Source: Amphiura filiformis
Lineage: Eukaryota > Echinodermata > Ophiuroidea > Amphilepidida > Amphiuridae
Reading direction: 5' to 3'
Assembly (NCBI RefSeq): GCF_039555335.1
Contig: NC_092640.1
Location: 30,014,204-30,078,203, forward strand
DNA: 64,000 bases
Shown here: positions 45,986 through 58,119 of the stretch, piece after piece
Numbering within the stretch: position 1 is the stretch's first letter
How the letters are laid out: each line of letters opens with the position of its first letter
Position numbers and translations under genes: made by a program
The notes under the pieces: generated by a model
What the model saw: only the letters and a program-made list of their open reading frames with translations
Told to the model about the DNA's origin: nothing
Databases searched by the model: none

Positions 45986-46802
45986 AAGGAGAAAAATTTA
46001 TTTTGTTTCTTTATTTTTTTCCCAATTTTTTGAAAGAATAGACAGTTTAAAGAAAAGGTGTCAAATATTTTTCTTCTATGTATCTTAGTTACGTTTTCCG
46101 AAAAATGGCAAATGCCGCTTTGGCCACATTTTAGCCAAAAAAGCACTTTAATTAATCTGGCATTAGGTCTATGCCCAAAACACGTGTTGTAGGCCTATCT
46201 AGTTTTACCGCTGAATGCTCAATTTTTCTTTAAATAAAGGAAAGTCACGTTAATAATTAATTGCAAGGGTCCAGTAGCCAAAACTTGTGTAATAATTACC
46301 ACCCCCTCATAAAAACAAATTTGGGAGGGTTTAAGGACCTGTGCAGATTTATAGCAAATTAATTAAAATCGTTGAAATCTTATTTTTCCACATATCTCGA
46401 CATTTTGTTCAGCTTTGAAGCCCGTGGGGTTCTTCGAAAAATTTTGTACGGGGGTGTACCACGCAGACTTTCGGATGCTGACTTTCTCTATACCTACTTT
46501 TTGCTGTTTTTGCTACCCATCAGTAGGCCTATACAAATTTTCAAGAAAAAGCACCCAAATTTGCCATAATTGGGCGCTTTAAGTGCACTTTTTCCAAAAT
46601 GCGCCCAATTGGGCGCATTGGTCTTCACTGAAAACCCTCCCATCGTTATACCAAAATCGCTGAAAAGGTACCCCAAAACCGTGGCACATCCCCGTATACC
46701 TTCATCCAGGAAGAACCCCCTCCGGGCTTTGAAGTCCCCTGACGGAATTATATAAAGCACGATTTGCATCTTGTTCGATTTAAAATTACACATTAACATC
46801 TA
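45986..46802. other. Intron stretch, no gene recognised
   Basis: AT-rich with GGGCGC/GCGCCC alternations near 46570-46620. No exon with domain content. Confidence 0.4.
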
Positions 46803-48586
46803 AATTGGGTCAGTCCATGTCGAAACAGATTGAGTGTACACCCACCCTCTTGGATTTTGCTCTCATTTGGCTCAGGGGTACCTTTCATGGATCCCTAGGT
46901 GAGGTCACAAGAAAAAAATTCAAATTCCATTTCGTTTGCGAATGGCGGGCAATCAAAGTTTGGCGACCTCGACCAAAATTGTGAATTTAAGGGGTCCAAA
47001 TGACAAAGTGCTCTCTTTGAGGGGCACTTTCTTCTTAATTGAATCAGTTGTGATCCTCTTTTTGAATGTGGTCACTCACTGGCTGTGTCTGAAATACCTA
47101 ATGCCAAAAAAGATAGATTTCGGAATTTCGTTGGGATTTCAGAGGGGTCAAAATCAGCACTTCGTACTGTTCAATCAAATTATCTTGATTTTGAAGGACC
47201 CATGATAATGTCACAGTGCACTTATAGGTCCTAATTATGTTCAGAATGGATTAACCATATGCCAATGTCTATGAGCAATTAAAAAAGAGAAATTTCTAGA
47301 CCCCTACAGAATTTTAGGCCACCCCTAAAGTGGTTCAGCCACAAATGGCACTTAAAGTCGGCAAATTTTGACCCCTAATAACTTTAGGTGTACACCAGAT
47401 ATGAATTTCTAGTCTTTTGCATCTGAAAGAATGTAGTTTAATGTTACTAGGAACATAAGATTTGTTTTGTATTTTTGTGTTTTAGTATTGTTGACGCTTT
47501 CAAAAATAGTCATTTTTGCCTAACATACCATGCATACAGGATACGGTACAAAATGCCAATTTTAGTATGATATTTTTTTATATTTTTGTTCACTTTATAG
47601 CCATTTGTATTATTTATCCTGATATTTCAAGTTGCTCTTGAGTCAAGTAATAAGAAAAACTACTTTCTAATCCTCTGTATGGATTTTTATAGGGGTCAAA
47701 AATGCACTTCCTGGCAACGATGCACATGCAAAGTACAGGTTATGGGGTCAAATTTTCAGAATGCTCCCAATTATGTCAAGTAATATATCAAATTACTCGT
47801 ATGGTCATGAGGATTCCAAAAATGTATAGTTTGTTATGTGTCAGACCTTTCAGGAGGGCGCTATGACGAAAAATGTTCATAGGTCAACGACCTTTTGAAA
47901 GTATCAAAACACAAAAATACAAAACAAATCTTATGTTCCTAGTAACATAAGACTACATTCTTTCAGATGCAAAAGACTAGAAATTCATATCTGGTGTACA
48001 CCTAAAGTTATTAGGTGTCAAAATTTGCCGATTTTAAGCGCCATTTGTGGCTGAACCACTTTAGGGGGGCCTAAAATTCTGTAGGGGTCTAGAAATTTCT
48101 CTTTTTGAATTGCTCATAGACATTGGCACATGGTTAATCCATTCTGAACATAATTAGGACCTATAAGTGCACTGTGGCATTATCATGGGTCCTTCAAAAT
48201 CAAAGATAATTTGATTGAACAGTATGAAGTGCTGATTTTGACCCCCTCTGAAATCCCAACGAAATTCCGAAATCAATCTTTTTTGGCATTAGGCATTTCA
48301 GACACAGCCAGTGAGTGACCACAAAAAAAAAGAGGGTCACAACTGATTTAATTAAGAAGAAAATGCCTCTCAAAGAGAGCGCTTTGTCATTTGGACACCT
48401 TAAATTCCCAATTTTGGTCAAGGTCGCCAAACTTAGATGGCCCGCCATTCGGAAACGAAATTGAATTTGAATTTTTTCTTGTGACCTCACCTAGGGGTCC
48501 ATGAAAGGTACCCCCGAGCCAAAGGAGAGCATAATCCAAGAGGGTGGGTGTACACTCAGTCTGTTTTGACATGGACTGACCCAATT
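46803..48586. mobile_element. Large foldback element with about 680-bp arms
   Basis: The left arm (46803-47485) and right arm (47905-48586) are near-complete inverses, from AATTGGGTCAGTCCATG at the ends to AACATAAGATTTGTTTTGTA near the centre. The spacer (47486-47904) is single-copy here. ORFs in the arms mirror one another and show no recognisable domain. Confidence 0.85.
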
Positions 48587-48618
48587 GTGAATACTCTCAA
48601 TCATCTGGGAATCATACA

Positions 48619-48881
48619 ATGAGAGAAGAAATTTAATCTATTCAACCAGATTAACGTACCTTGGAGCAACCAACGTTGCGGCCAGTACCACTGACCTTCA
48701 GCTGGGTTGTGATGTTATACACCTTGAGACCCGATGACGTCACCCTGTGACGTCATTTGGCGAAGTAGAGAACTCAAGGTGTATAATATCACAACCCAGC
48801 TGAAGGTCAGTGGTACTGACCGCAACGTTGGTTGCTCCAAGGTACGTTAATCTGGTTGAATGATTAATTTATTCTCTCATT
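48619..48881. mobile_element. Hairpin MITE with about 110-bp arms and two TGACGTCA sites in its loop
   Basis: AATGAGAGAA at the left and TTCTCTCATT at the right bound near-perfect arms (GGAGCAACCAACGTTGCGG, CAGCTGAAGGTCAGTG). The loop carries GATGACGTCACC and TGTGACGTCATT. Confidence 0.85.
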
Positions 48882-49368
48882 AACATCTAAACTATCAATT
48901 TATATCGAAATTAATATAACAAGCAAAAGCCGACTTTAATTTTGGCTGCATTTATCAAAAAGCCGGATATAGCCCCGGCACAGTGGCATCGCCCCGATAT
49001 ATCCATGGTAGAAATCGCCATGGTAGGTTGAATCCACAGCCACGAAAGGTCATTTTATTCCGACCTTATGAGACGCATATAATTAGCCAAGTGACCTGAC
49101 TAAGGCTACTGACAATAGCCGGGGTAATTGATTTCTCGCTGTGTGAGTAAGCTTGTATACGACATTGCGGTCAATGGTCATACTGCCTACTAGACTGGCC
49201 CCCAGTCTCGGTTCGGTTCCATCTCTGGATAATGTAACAATAAATAATTACATAATGCCCTATGAAAAAATGCCAAAGACCTGTAACCCCCCCCCCCTTA
49301 TTTTCTTCAATGCCAAAAACCCATTCCTCTTCATCCACAAATCGACGCCACTAATTACACCCACCACA

Positions 49369-51273
49369 CACAGTGTCGACGTCCTATACGATAAATATAA
49401 ATTTAATACTCCGTTGGTGAGCGACGGGCGAGTGGTATTTCACCAAACGCAAGAAAAGGAGTTCTATCTGATTGGCTAGCAATCGATCGCTTAGGTCGCT
49501 CAGTAGTCAACTACAAACTCAAAATGGACCAATGTATTCAATTCGATTGAAATCGATTATTCTATTATTGACGTCGATAAAGAGAGTGATAGTGTGTCAA
49601 TAATGTACATTGTATTGCAGCTGGGTTTTACATGCATTCCTTTATATTATTATTTTCTCAAAGAGTTGAATATTATCACAATTTTTACAGTGGATTTCAA
49701 ATTTTTACATCAAAATTGCAGTTAAACATATCCACAGCAAAATACCGGTCCTCACTAATTAGTTAATTTAATTTCCAGTTAGTACATTTAAACGAAACCT
49801 GTGATTTACTTGACAACAAATAAAATTTTCTTGCAATAGAAATATCATATGGGATACTGATATGGTAGGCCGCAACAGCCACAACGTGGAGCTGCTACGC
49901 GTAGCTGACTTTTTGCTCCGTGGAACCAAATTGACCAATCATGTTAGAGTTTTTCATTACTCGGAGGTAAAACTGACCAATCAAGTACGACTTACTCATT
50001 ACGTGAAGCGAATTTATTCATTAAGAATTTGCCAGACGAGCTTCACGTAGTTGCAAGATATCCTCGGTCACGAAAGTTATGATTCAAAAAGTAGTTTATG
50101 AAAAGTACGAACCGACTTATTATAAAGATGGACATGCACTCATAAGAAACTCATACAGTATTGTACATAACTATATAGCTAGGCAGAGTGGTGGTAAACC
50201 ATGCACACAATTCTGCGATCTGCAGTGTATCGCCGGGAGCTAATTTGTACAACTTGCGCGGCGTGGCCTGCGGAATTCGACCTTCAGCAAACCAGTTCGG
50301 ATTTACTTTATATACTAGTAGGCCATACATACTGTACTAGTTACTGTCCGTTTTCCTATACACAATACTCAGTGCGCTCACCATTGACGCGTGACCTCTA
50401 CAAATAGTGTATGTTAGAAGTATAGGCCATTGCCTAGTTGACGTCACTGTGTAAAAAATAACCGGCCAATATTTAAAGTATTCTCTGAAATTCTAGAAAA
50501 TATAGTTTTGTAACATGTCCTAAATTTTAGCTAATTTAGGTGTTTGGAAATATTGGTACTTTTGTGTTGTAGGAAGGATATGTAAACGACAGATAACACC
50601 AAAATATATGAAGAAATTATTTCTAAACCGTGTTAAGTCTGCAAACCATTATGCTTCTCATTTTCAAGAACGCTGGTTAACAATAAGCAGACTATTGTCT
50701 CATTTCGTAAACAAAAGCCCACACAGTATTGTTACCTTGCGTTCGCTTTATAATCATTCACCCAACTGAAACTATAATACCAGCTCATTGCTCATTGCAC
50801 AGGTAAAACAGACACAAGTGCAGTGTGTATTTAACCAGAGAAGATCTGATGTAACATAGTTGAGCTGTTTTCATTGAGTGTTATCTTGGTTTAATAGCTT
50901 TTAATGGGGTTTAAGTCCTTCAAAGGTCGTGGTGAATTCTACTGTAGACATGACTGCATCATGATTATTTTAAAGTCAACAACATTCAACAATATGATTT
51001 TAGCTCCGCGAAGCGAAAAGTAAGCTACGCGTAGTAGCTCCACGTTGTGGCGGTTACGGCCAGCCATATACTGATCATGCGAAAATCGTAAAAACATAGA
51101 ATAGAAACAGTGTGGCAGACTCTCAAAATCTCACATTGTATGCTTAGCCTGAGTCACTCTGCCTATCTCGAATAAAATCACCATGCGTAGCTGTTGAAAA
51201 ACGTGAGGATTCATCGTACTATCACGGCAATTTTTGACTTTTGACACGAAGATATAGGGACGATGACAGTGTG
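49369..51273. mobile_element. Element E1: CACAGTG-ended, 5-bp duplication CCACA (Transib/RAG-like candidate)
   Basis: Left CACAGTGTCGACGTCC, right inverse of CACACTGTCATCGTCCC. CCACA is duplicated at 49364-49368 and 51274-51278. S copy A preserves the empty site, a single CCACA, at 30054-30058. Without the inner element about 690 bp; no transposase. Confidence 0.8.
49862..51067. mobile_element. Innermost element: 1.2 kb, 8-bp duplication ATACTGAT
   Basis: ATACTGAT at 49854-49861 and 51068-51075. The ends ATGGTAGGCCGCAAC and inverse of ATGGCTGGCCGTAAC share arms of about 70 bp (CCACAACGTGGAGCT, CTACGCGTAGCT). An 8-bp duplication fits hAT and some other superfamilies. No transposase ORF. Confidence 0.8.
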
Positions 51274-52279
51274 CCACAGTCAACCATGCAGCAATATAGA
51301 AATATACTCGTATTATAACTGAACGCGAAAGTCCATTGAGCGCTGATTCCGAGACTGGTCCAATCTGTTAGAGGTCTCCCTTCCAAATATTCGTTCAACG
51401 AAGCACGTTGTTTCCGATGTCAATTACGAAAGCCCCGCCCCAGTTTCAATTCAAATATGGTAGCACAAAGCTATGCCGCGGGATGTGACGCAAGATCGGA
51501 TGGGACACTTGTCAACAACTGAGAGGTATTGAGCTCAAGTGGCACGCGTCTGATAGACCCATGGTACGCGCAATAATAAAAGGCAACCACTCGACTCGGA
51601 CTTATTGTGTATATTATCGCGTGCGGTTTGCAAATGTTTGCACATTATTTAGCTAGGGAAGCCTTTTCAAATATCCCCGCGCTGCCAAGCTGCGTTGATT
51701 GGTCGGATACAATATCGTTGTATTAGTCGCTTACACAAACGTTAATGTAGTGAAAACATGGACATGGTATATAGAAAGATTGCGCGACTCCAAATCCGTA
51801 AAAGTGAACTCCCAGCATTTTGTGGGAACTGGAAGGCAAATGATTTTTAATGCTATGTAATCTACATTACCAGTCGTTTTCCATGGACCCAAGGGAGGGT
51901 CTAACTGCCTACACGTAGTGAGTGCAGATTATAGCTTGCGCGCTGTAGTCCATACAGGACCAACGCAATATAAAATTAGCGATTTTGGTCAGATTTTGAG
52001 TTCAAGACTCACGGCCGTTTCTCAAAGCGCAAACTAACGACTACCATATCTGTTCAACACGTATTGTCAAGTGTATGAGAAACAAGATATTCCTGAAAAA
52101 AATTGGTGTGAGTTCAAATTTACAATGTAATTATTATTTGAATGTAATGTTAAAGATGGAATTTCATGAGAAGTTTTGCACTGCAGCACTGACAGGAACA
52201 TTTAGTGGTAGTTCATTTATCATTAAATAATTATACACTTACATACGTGTTTTGGCGCAGCGTCAGCCTTCTATTCTAG

Positions 52280-53160
52280 CTAAAAACGTTTTTAAAAATA
52301 AAAAATATGCAAATGAGGTAGCTAATTTGCAAATTTTGTGACAAAAATCACATGGGATCTTAAAACTGCCCCTTACCACCATCCCACCAAGTTAAATCCC
52401 TATACGCCTCAGTTCCAAAAAATGGCAAAAATCCTTTTAAAAATAAACAAATATGCAAATGAGGTGGCTAATTTGAATATTTTGCGACAAAAATCACGTG
52501 GGATCTTAAGACTGCCCCTTTACCACCACCATACCAAGTTACATCTATATACCCCCTACCAGTTCTGAAAAATGGCAAAAAGCGTTTTTAAAAATAGAAA
52601 AAAAAGGGAAATGAGGTGGCTGATTTGCATATTTTGTGACAAAAATAGCATCTGATCTTAAGACTGCTCATCATTCACCCCACCAAATTACATTTCTATA
52701 TGCCTCACCAGTTCTGAAAAATGGCCAAAAGACTAATTTGCATATCTTGCGACAAAAATTGCATCGGATCTTACGACTGCCGCTTACCGCAACCTCATCA
52801 AGTTACATCCCTATACGCCTCAACAACTCTCCGAAATGGAAAAAAAATACACCACCCAAACATAAATTTTAAGTTAAATATGCAAATTAGCTACATAATT
52901 TGCGCCAACAATTACATCAAGTCTTAGGGCAGCCACTTACCACCACCCTACCAAGTTATACCCCAATACACCTCACCAAATCCGAGAAACTGCCGCTTAC
53001 CACAACCTCATCAAGTTACATCCCTATAAAAAACAATTTTTAAGTTAAATATGCAAATTAGCTACCTAATTTGCATATTTTGCGCCAAAAAATGCATCAA
53101 GTCTTAGGGCAGCCACTTACCACCACCCTACCAAGTTACACCCAGATACACCTCACCAGC
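52280..53160 (+). repeat. Tandem array 1, about 150-bp unit, about six copies
   Basis: Units contain ATATGCAAATGAGGTaGCTA, TTTGCGACAAAAATC, GATCTTA.GACTGCC, TTACCACCACC.ACCAAGTT and TATACGCCTCA. Later units are shortened or rearranged. Confidence 0.8.
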
Positions 53161-53329
53161 ATGCCAGCTCCGAGAAACTAACCTGGAAGCCAAAGGCATT
53201 TAAAAACAAAGTTCACACAATACAAATGTATAAGACCCCTATAGCACAAGATACATATTTGGTGCATACGCACCAATATGAACCTCGCGCTAATCGATTC
53301 GTGTTCCACGACTCTTTAGGATATTTGGT

Positions 53330-53990
53330 TAAAAAGATACAGGGTTAGGTGCACCAAGTACAAAAAGTGAATATATCTCATTAACCAATGATCCTACAGA
53401 TATGCGGCCACTGACTGACCTTTTTGTTCCTTACGACCGGAGGAAAATTTCGACATATCGCACGACTCTCTAGGATATTTTGTTAAAAAGATACAAAGAT
53501 GTGTGCACAAAGTACAATAAGTGACTATATCTCATTAACCAATGATCGTACAGATACGCGACCATTGACTTTTTGTTCCTATGACCAGAGGAAAAGTTCG
53601 CCATATCGCACGACTCTCTAGGATATTTGGTTAAAAAGCTAGAGGGTTAAGTGCACAAAGTAGAAAAAATGACTATATCTCATTAACCAATGATCCTACA
53701 GATATGCGACCACTGACTTTTTTGTTCCTTATGACCAGACGAAAAGTTTGACATATGGCACGACTCTCTAGGCTATTTGGTTAAGAAGATAGAGGGTTAA
53801 GTGCACAAAGACCAAAAAAAGTGACTATATCTCATTAACCAATAATCCTACAGATACGCGACCGCTGACTTTTTTGTTCCTTAAGACCAGAGGAAAAGTT
53901 TGACATATCGCACGAATCTATATGATGATTGGTTAAAAAGAAAGAGGGTAAAGTGCACAAAAGTACAAAAAGTGTCCATATCTCTTTAAA
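53330..53990 (+). repeat. Tandem array 2, about 152-bp unit, four to five copies
   Basis: Units contain CTATATCTCATTAACCAATG, ATCCTACAGATACGCGACC, TTTTTGTTCCTTATGACCAG, CGCACGACTCTCTAGGATAT and AGAGGGTTAAGTGCACAAAG. Confidence 0.85.
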
Positions 53991-54290
53991 CCAATGATAT
54001 TAGGCCTTGACCACCGATGTCAAAAAGAACTATAGATTGACCCAGTATAACACCCCTAACCAACCATGAAACCCTTGACCCACCACTTACTCTCAATGAC
54101 ACCTCTTGACCAACCATGACATCCCATGACCCACCCCGACACACCTTCACCTTCTGAGCACCTTATCATGGCACTTGAGAACCAAAGATCCAAAATAACT
54201 AGAGCGATAACTGCACCATAGCTGAACCATGTGGCTTCGACAGTATATTGTGGTAGGCCTATACCACTGTCACCCGGAGTCTGTAATGGC

Positions 54291-54795
54291 CCTTAATGAC
54301 CTTAAATGAATTTTAAAATATTTTCAACATGTTTAGAATGTCATAAGGATCATTGCGTTTAAATTTCAGCTCAATCGGAGCATTTGGAAAACTTGACCTT
54401 TGACCCCTTTATGACCCCTTAATGACCTTAAATGAATATTAAATGTTTTTAAAATGTTTAGAATGTCATAAGGATCATTGCATATAAATTTCAGCTCAAT
54501 TAGAGCATTTTGAAAAACTTGACATTTGACCCCTTTATGACCCCTTAATGATCTTAAATGAATTTTAAAATATTTTTTTAATGTTTAGAATGTCATAAGG
54601 ATTATTGCATATAAATTTCAGCTCAATTGGAGCATTTTGAAAAAACTTGACCTTTGACCACTTTATGACCCCTTAATGACCTTAAATGAATTTTGAAATA
54701 TTTTTTAAATGTTAAGAATGTCATATAAAGGATCATTGCATTTAAATTTAAGCTCAATCGGAGCATTTTCGGTTAAAATGACCTTTTGACCCCTG
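54291..54795 (+). repeat. Tandem array 3, 126-bp unit, four copies
   Basis: Units start CCTTAATGACCTTAAATGAA at 54291, 54417, 54543 and 54671 and end CTTGACCTTTGACCCCTTTA. Copies differ by a few substitutions. Confidence 0.9.
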
Positions 54796-56054
54796 TGACC
54801 CCTGGATGACCTCTGACGTTTGGAAATATTTTTATTATATTCTTTATGTTTTCCTCTTTCATATGACACCTCATGGGGTCATACCTTCGTGGCATTTAGA
54901 GATACTAGTATGTCCATTTCAGACCAAATGGTTAGTCAGTTAGCTAGTAAGCTAGTAACATACACTCATATAGGCGGACCATTTCATGGTTCAGCAAAAA
55001 TGACAGACACGTCCCTTTATAAAGGAATTGGATCAATAATTGATATTTTCAAATTGACGTATAAGTGACATTGCTTTTAAGCTTTCCCTCCGGTCTTTCC
55101 TTTTAAAGGGAATTTTACGAAAGAAATTCTCAACACGCATGCTCAATTCAATTAATAAATCAACCTCTATGCAGAAAACAAATTATCGTTTTGTCTAAAA
55201 GCACTATTTTCTCTGAAAATAGTGAAATTTTATGTTTTTTATATTACACACTATCATCGCTTGAATATTTGTTTTAATAAAAGTATCATAAATATTTAAA
55301 TGAAGGTAATTATAATTTACTATATTCAGGCTTTCCCCATGTCCCCACGTTCGATTCAGAAGTAAACACTAATACCTCGCGCATCCCGGCGCGATGAATA
55401 AGGCAATTTATAAGTCATTTTAAATGATTTTAAATGTGACGTATAAAATTTGTCTATAACACAGGGAGATAATAAAATGTAGGGATTTGGGTACTTTTTG
55501 TTCAATTTTCACAGAAATTGAAGGATTTTGACCTATGTTTTTGTTTGTCTGTTTACCCCTGGGTCGCTGAAACAAAGAATTATATTAATTAAATCACCTA
55601 ATTTATAATTAATAAAGGACAAAGAAAGATAAAAGCAAAAGTATGCTTCATTTAGTTAAAACAATAGTAACATCCCTGTTGTGTACAAAAATATAACTCT
55701 ATACGACAGGGAAATGTTGAGTATGTAAATTAAATGGAACAGCCAAAATGCCAATGAGTATGTAATTTAACTAGAACAGCCTTAAATTGATATCGATATT
55801 AATATTGACGTCACAGATTCGATTCGTCAAACCTGTACTAGAAGGTGTCAGTTCTGCAGGAACTGACACAAAAATCATTTACGGGAGATATTCATCATTT
55901 TCTAACCCGGTATCCGAAGATTTTCGTCTGATATCAAAATCGTGCATAGCAATTCACGTGTATCGATCCCGTGTATTCATTTTAGTGTCTCTGCTGCACC
56001 AAATAATTATTAGGCAGGCGATGTCGGTGTGCCCGGTTGAAAAAGCGCCTTCGG

Positions 56055-56523
56055 AGGGGGCACACCACTAATTAATCGTCCCATTGAAATACACGGTAAA
56101 ACACAAGAAAGTAAATTCGGTTTTCTACCCTTAGTTACGAAAATGAGAAAATGTCGTATGGATTTTCTTAAAGTCTGAAATTAAAAAAAAAAAAAAAAAA
56201 TTGTGACCAAGCTAGTCGAACTTTTGAGCTACGGGCACCTGAACAGCGCCCTCACGAATTTCAGCCGACAATATCGCCTCCTTACCTGTTCCGGCCTAGA
56301 TATTATTCCGACAGCCTGTCACTAATTCACAATCGATTTGAAAAATTTTTGAACAGATTTTTAATGTTGAGGTCCTACTCTATTCATTTCATAAAAACAA
56401 GCATGATTCACTTAAATTTAGTACCCTCGAGAGGCTGATACATTTCGCTCAGGCGCTATTTTTAACCGTAACTATAATACAGGGTTACACCAAATGCGGA
56501 AGGATTTAGTGGTGTGCCCCCTT
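56055..56523 (+). mobile_element. MITE of the GGTGTGCCCCC family, copy 3
   Basis: GGGGGCACACCACTAA at the left, TTAGTGGTGTGCCCCCTTA at the right. Internally homologous to 45408-45985. Starts 18 bp after the right duplication of E2 copy B. Confidence 0.8.
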
Positions 56524-57211
56524 AGGTTTTTCAGGTTTAAATGACCAAATATGGGGTTAATTTGGTCAGAAACCCATACACAGGCATCAACATTGGGGGG
56601 GAATGATTGTATGGACCATCCCCCTATCAAATGAATGCCGACCCAAATTTCGGAAATTTCAGGAACAACATTTTTTTTTTTTTATTTTCTAAAATTGCAA
56701 ATTATTTACCGATTTTAGTGATTTTTTGGGTTATTTTCAAAAAACAAAAAAAAGCCGACGACCGACCCTACTTGAAAGGTCCGTCCGCCCGTAGAACAGG
56801 ATTTCTTTTTTTCGTCGCCTTAGCTCAAAATTACCGTTTGGATCGAGTTGTTGCTCAGTGGCGTACCGTGGCTGCCCCAACCCGGGGGGATGAAGAAAAT
56901 TCAATTTTGCCACCCCCTTTGTGTTTTTGCCGCCCCTTCTTCTTCCACCGCCCCTTCATTTTGGCCGCCCCTGCTTTTACCCCGGGGGGCTGGCGCCCTC
57001 AAAGCCCCCCCCCCCAAATACGCGCATGTTACTAATTGGAGTCATAGTGTTACACCCAAATTGTAAAGTGCGTACATTTTGTTGATTTGAATTCACAATT
57101 GAATACTCAACACTGAGTTCATGCGCACGGAGCGCGCAAGAAATTTGGAATGTGCATACCTTCTCATACATTTTACCCCGGACTTTTACCCTCAAATATT
57201 TTTGATCCCCG
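56524..57211. other. Intron stretch with C-rich decayed MITE
   Basis: CAGTGGCGTACCGTGGCTGC at 56857 followed by C-rich GCCGCCCCT repeats resembles a hAT-type MITE without a clear right end. ORFs through it are compositional. Confidence 0.4.
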
Positions 57212-57880
57212 CTATTAAGGGATCTAAAATGAGCGTTTATTGAGTTTCGACAGTATTTTTGTGGGACATGAGAGCACCTCGACCTATCGAATTGTATTCT
57301 GAATACGAAGCATGTCTTTCTGATATCAAATAATTTTCATTTTTGAAAATCACAATATAATACAAATTTTATGACAAATTATACAAATTTGATATTTTTC
57401 AAATTTTTGATATATAACAGTCCTCGAAGTAAATTATATAAATCTAATGATATATTCTTAAAGTGTATGTATATAGCAGGGAGGAAAAGCCGACGGTCAA
57501 TTGAAAATTTGACCTTTCATATTGAAGATATGGATTTTTTCCCAAAAAGACCTTTTTTTTGTGGTGTTTTGGGAAAAATCCATATCTTCAATACGAAAGG
57601 TCAAAATTTTCAATTGATCGTCGGCTTTTCATCCCACCTACATACACTTTAAGTATAAATCATCAGATTTATAAAGTTTACTTCAAGTACTGTTAAATAT
57701 CAAAAATATCAATTTTAATGATTTGCCATAAAATGTGTATTAAATTGCGAATTTCAAAAATCAAAATTATTTGATATCAGAATGACATTCTTCGTATTCA
57801 GAATGCAATTCGATATGTCTGATGTGCTCTGATGTCCCAAAATAAATACTGTCCAAACGTTCATACCCCAGCCCTTAAGG
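57212..57880. mobile_element. Foldback element with about 330-bp arms
   Basis: Centred near 57556. The arms contain GAAGATATGGATTTTT, AAAGTGTATGTA, TTGATATTTTT, TTCTGATATCAAATAATTTT and GACAGTATTT in mirror order. CTATTAAGG and CCTTAAGG lie near the ends. Arms have drifted, so the copy is not recent. Confidence 0.85.
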
Positions 57881-58119
57881 ACTGAATTTTTTTGATCCCC
57901 CCTTTTTGATCCCCCATATTTTCCACCCCCCCACCAAAGTATTTATGAACACTCCCTAATCAAGAAGTTTGTATAACGTATGACCATGATAACATGGAGA
58001 GTGTGTTTTGGGCATTGGAAGTTAACTGCACAGCATATAGGCCTACAGACTGTAACAATAAAAATTATACAATTACAATTTCGCATATTAGAAAAAAATG
58101 AAAGAGATCATGGCAACAA

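Larger units (their letters stand above)
49191..51903. mobile_element. Element S, copy B (9-bp target duplication ACTGCCTAC)
   Basis: ACTGCCTAC occurs at 49182-49190 and 51904-51912. The uninterrupted site is ACTCTCTCC at 30764-30772 in E2 copy A. Ends TAGACTGGCC and GGGAGGGTCTA as in copy A. It hosts E1. Confidence 0.85.
52113..55869. mobile_element. Insertion in E2 copy B carrying three tandem-repeat arrays
   Basis: Relative to E2 copy A, about 3.76 kb is inserted. Its left edge GTGTGAGTTC and right edge GAACTGACAC are near-inverse, and the right edge forms a 10-bp-stem palindrome (GTGTCAGTTC TGCA GAACTGACAC type, 55845-55869). A short A-rich string (AAAAATT/AAAAATC) borders both sides. 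Whether this is one transposon is inferred. Confidence 0.5.
48979..56031. mobile_element. Element E2, copy B, spread over 7 kb by later insertions
   Basis: Starts CACAGTGGCATCGCC and ends in the inverse of CACACCGACATCGCC. CCCGG lies at 48974-48978 and 56032-56036. Three pieces (48979-49190, 51913-about 52111, about 55870-56031) align in order with E2 copy A at 30562-31125. The gaps are filled by element S (49191-51903) and by the 52113-55869 insertion. Removing both leaves about 568 bp against 564 bp for copy A. Confidence 0.8.

Noticed and set aside
46936-48490. Similar 89- and 96-codon ORFs on opposite strands, as if a conserved gene pair
   Set aside because: They are mirror images from the two arms of the foldback element, with no domain recognised.
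29892-52090. Block shuffling (permuted segments) between the 30-kb and 49-52-kb loci
   Set aside because: First looked like scrambled modules. The duplications at every junction show it is explained by reciprocal nested insertions.
56607-57035. 142-codon ORF rich in Pro and Phe
   Set aside because: Lies on poly-T and C-rich repeat sequence; a second frame is also open over the same stretch; no domain.
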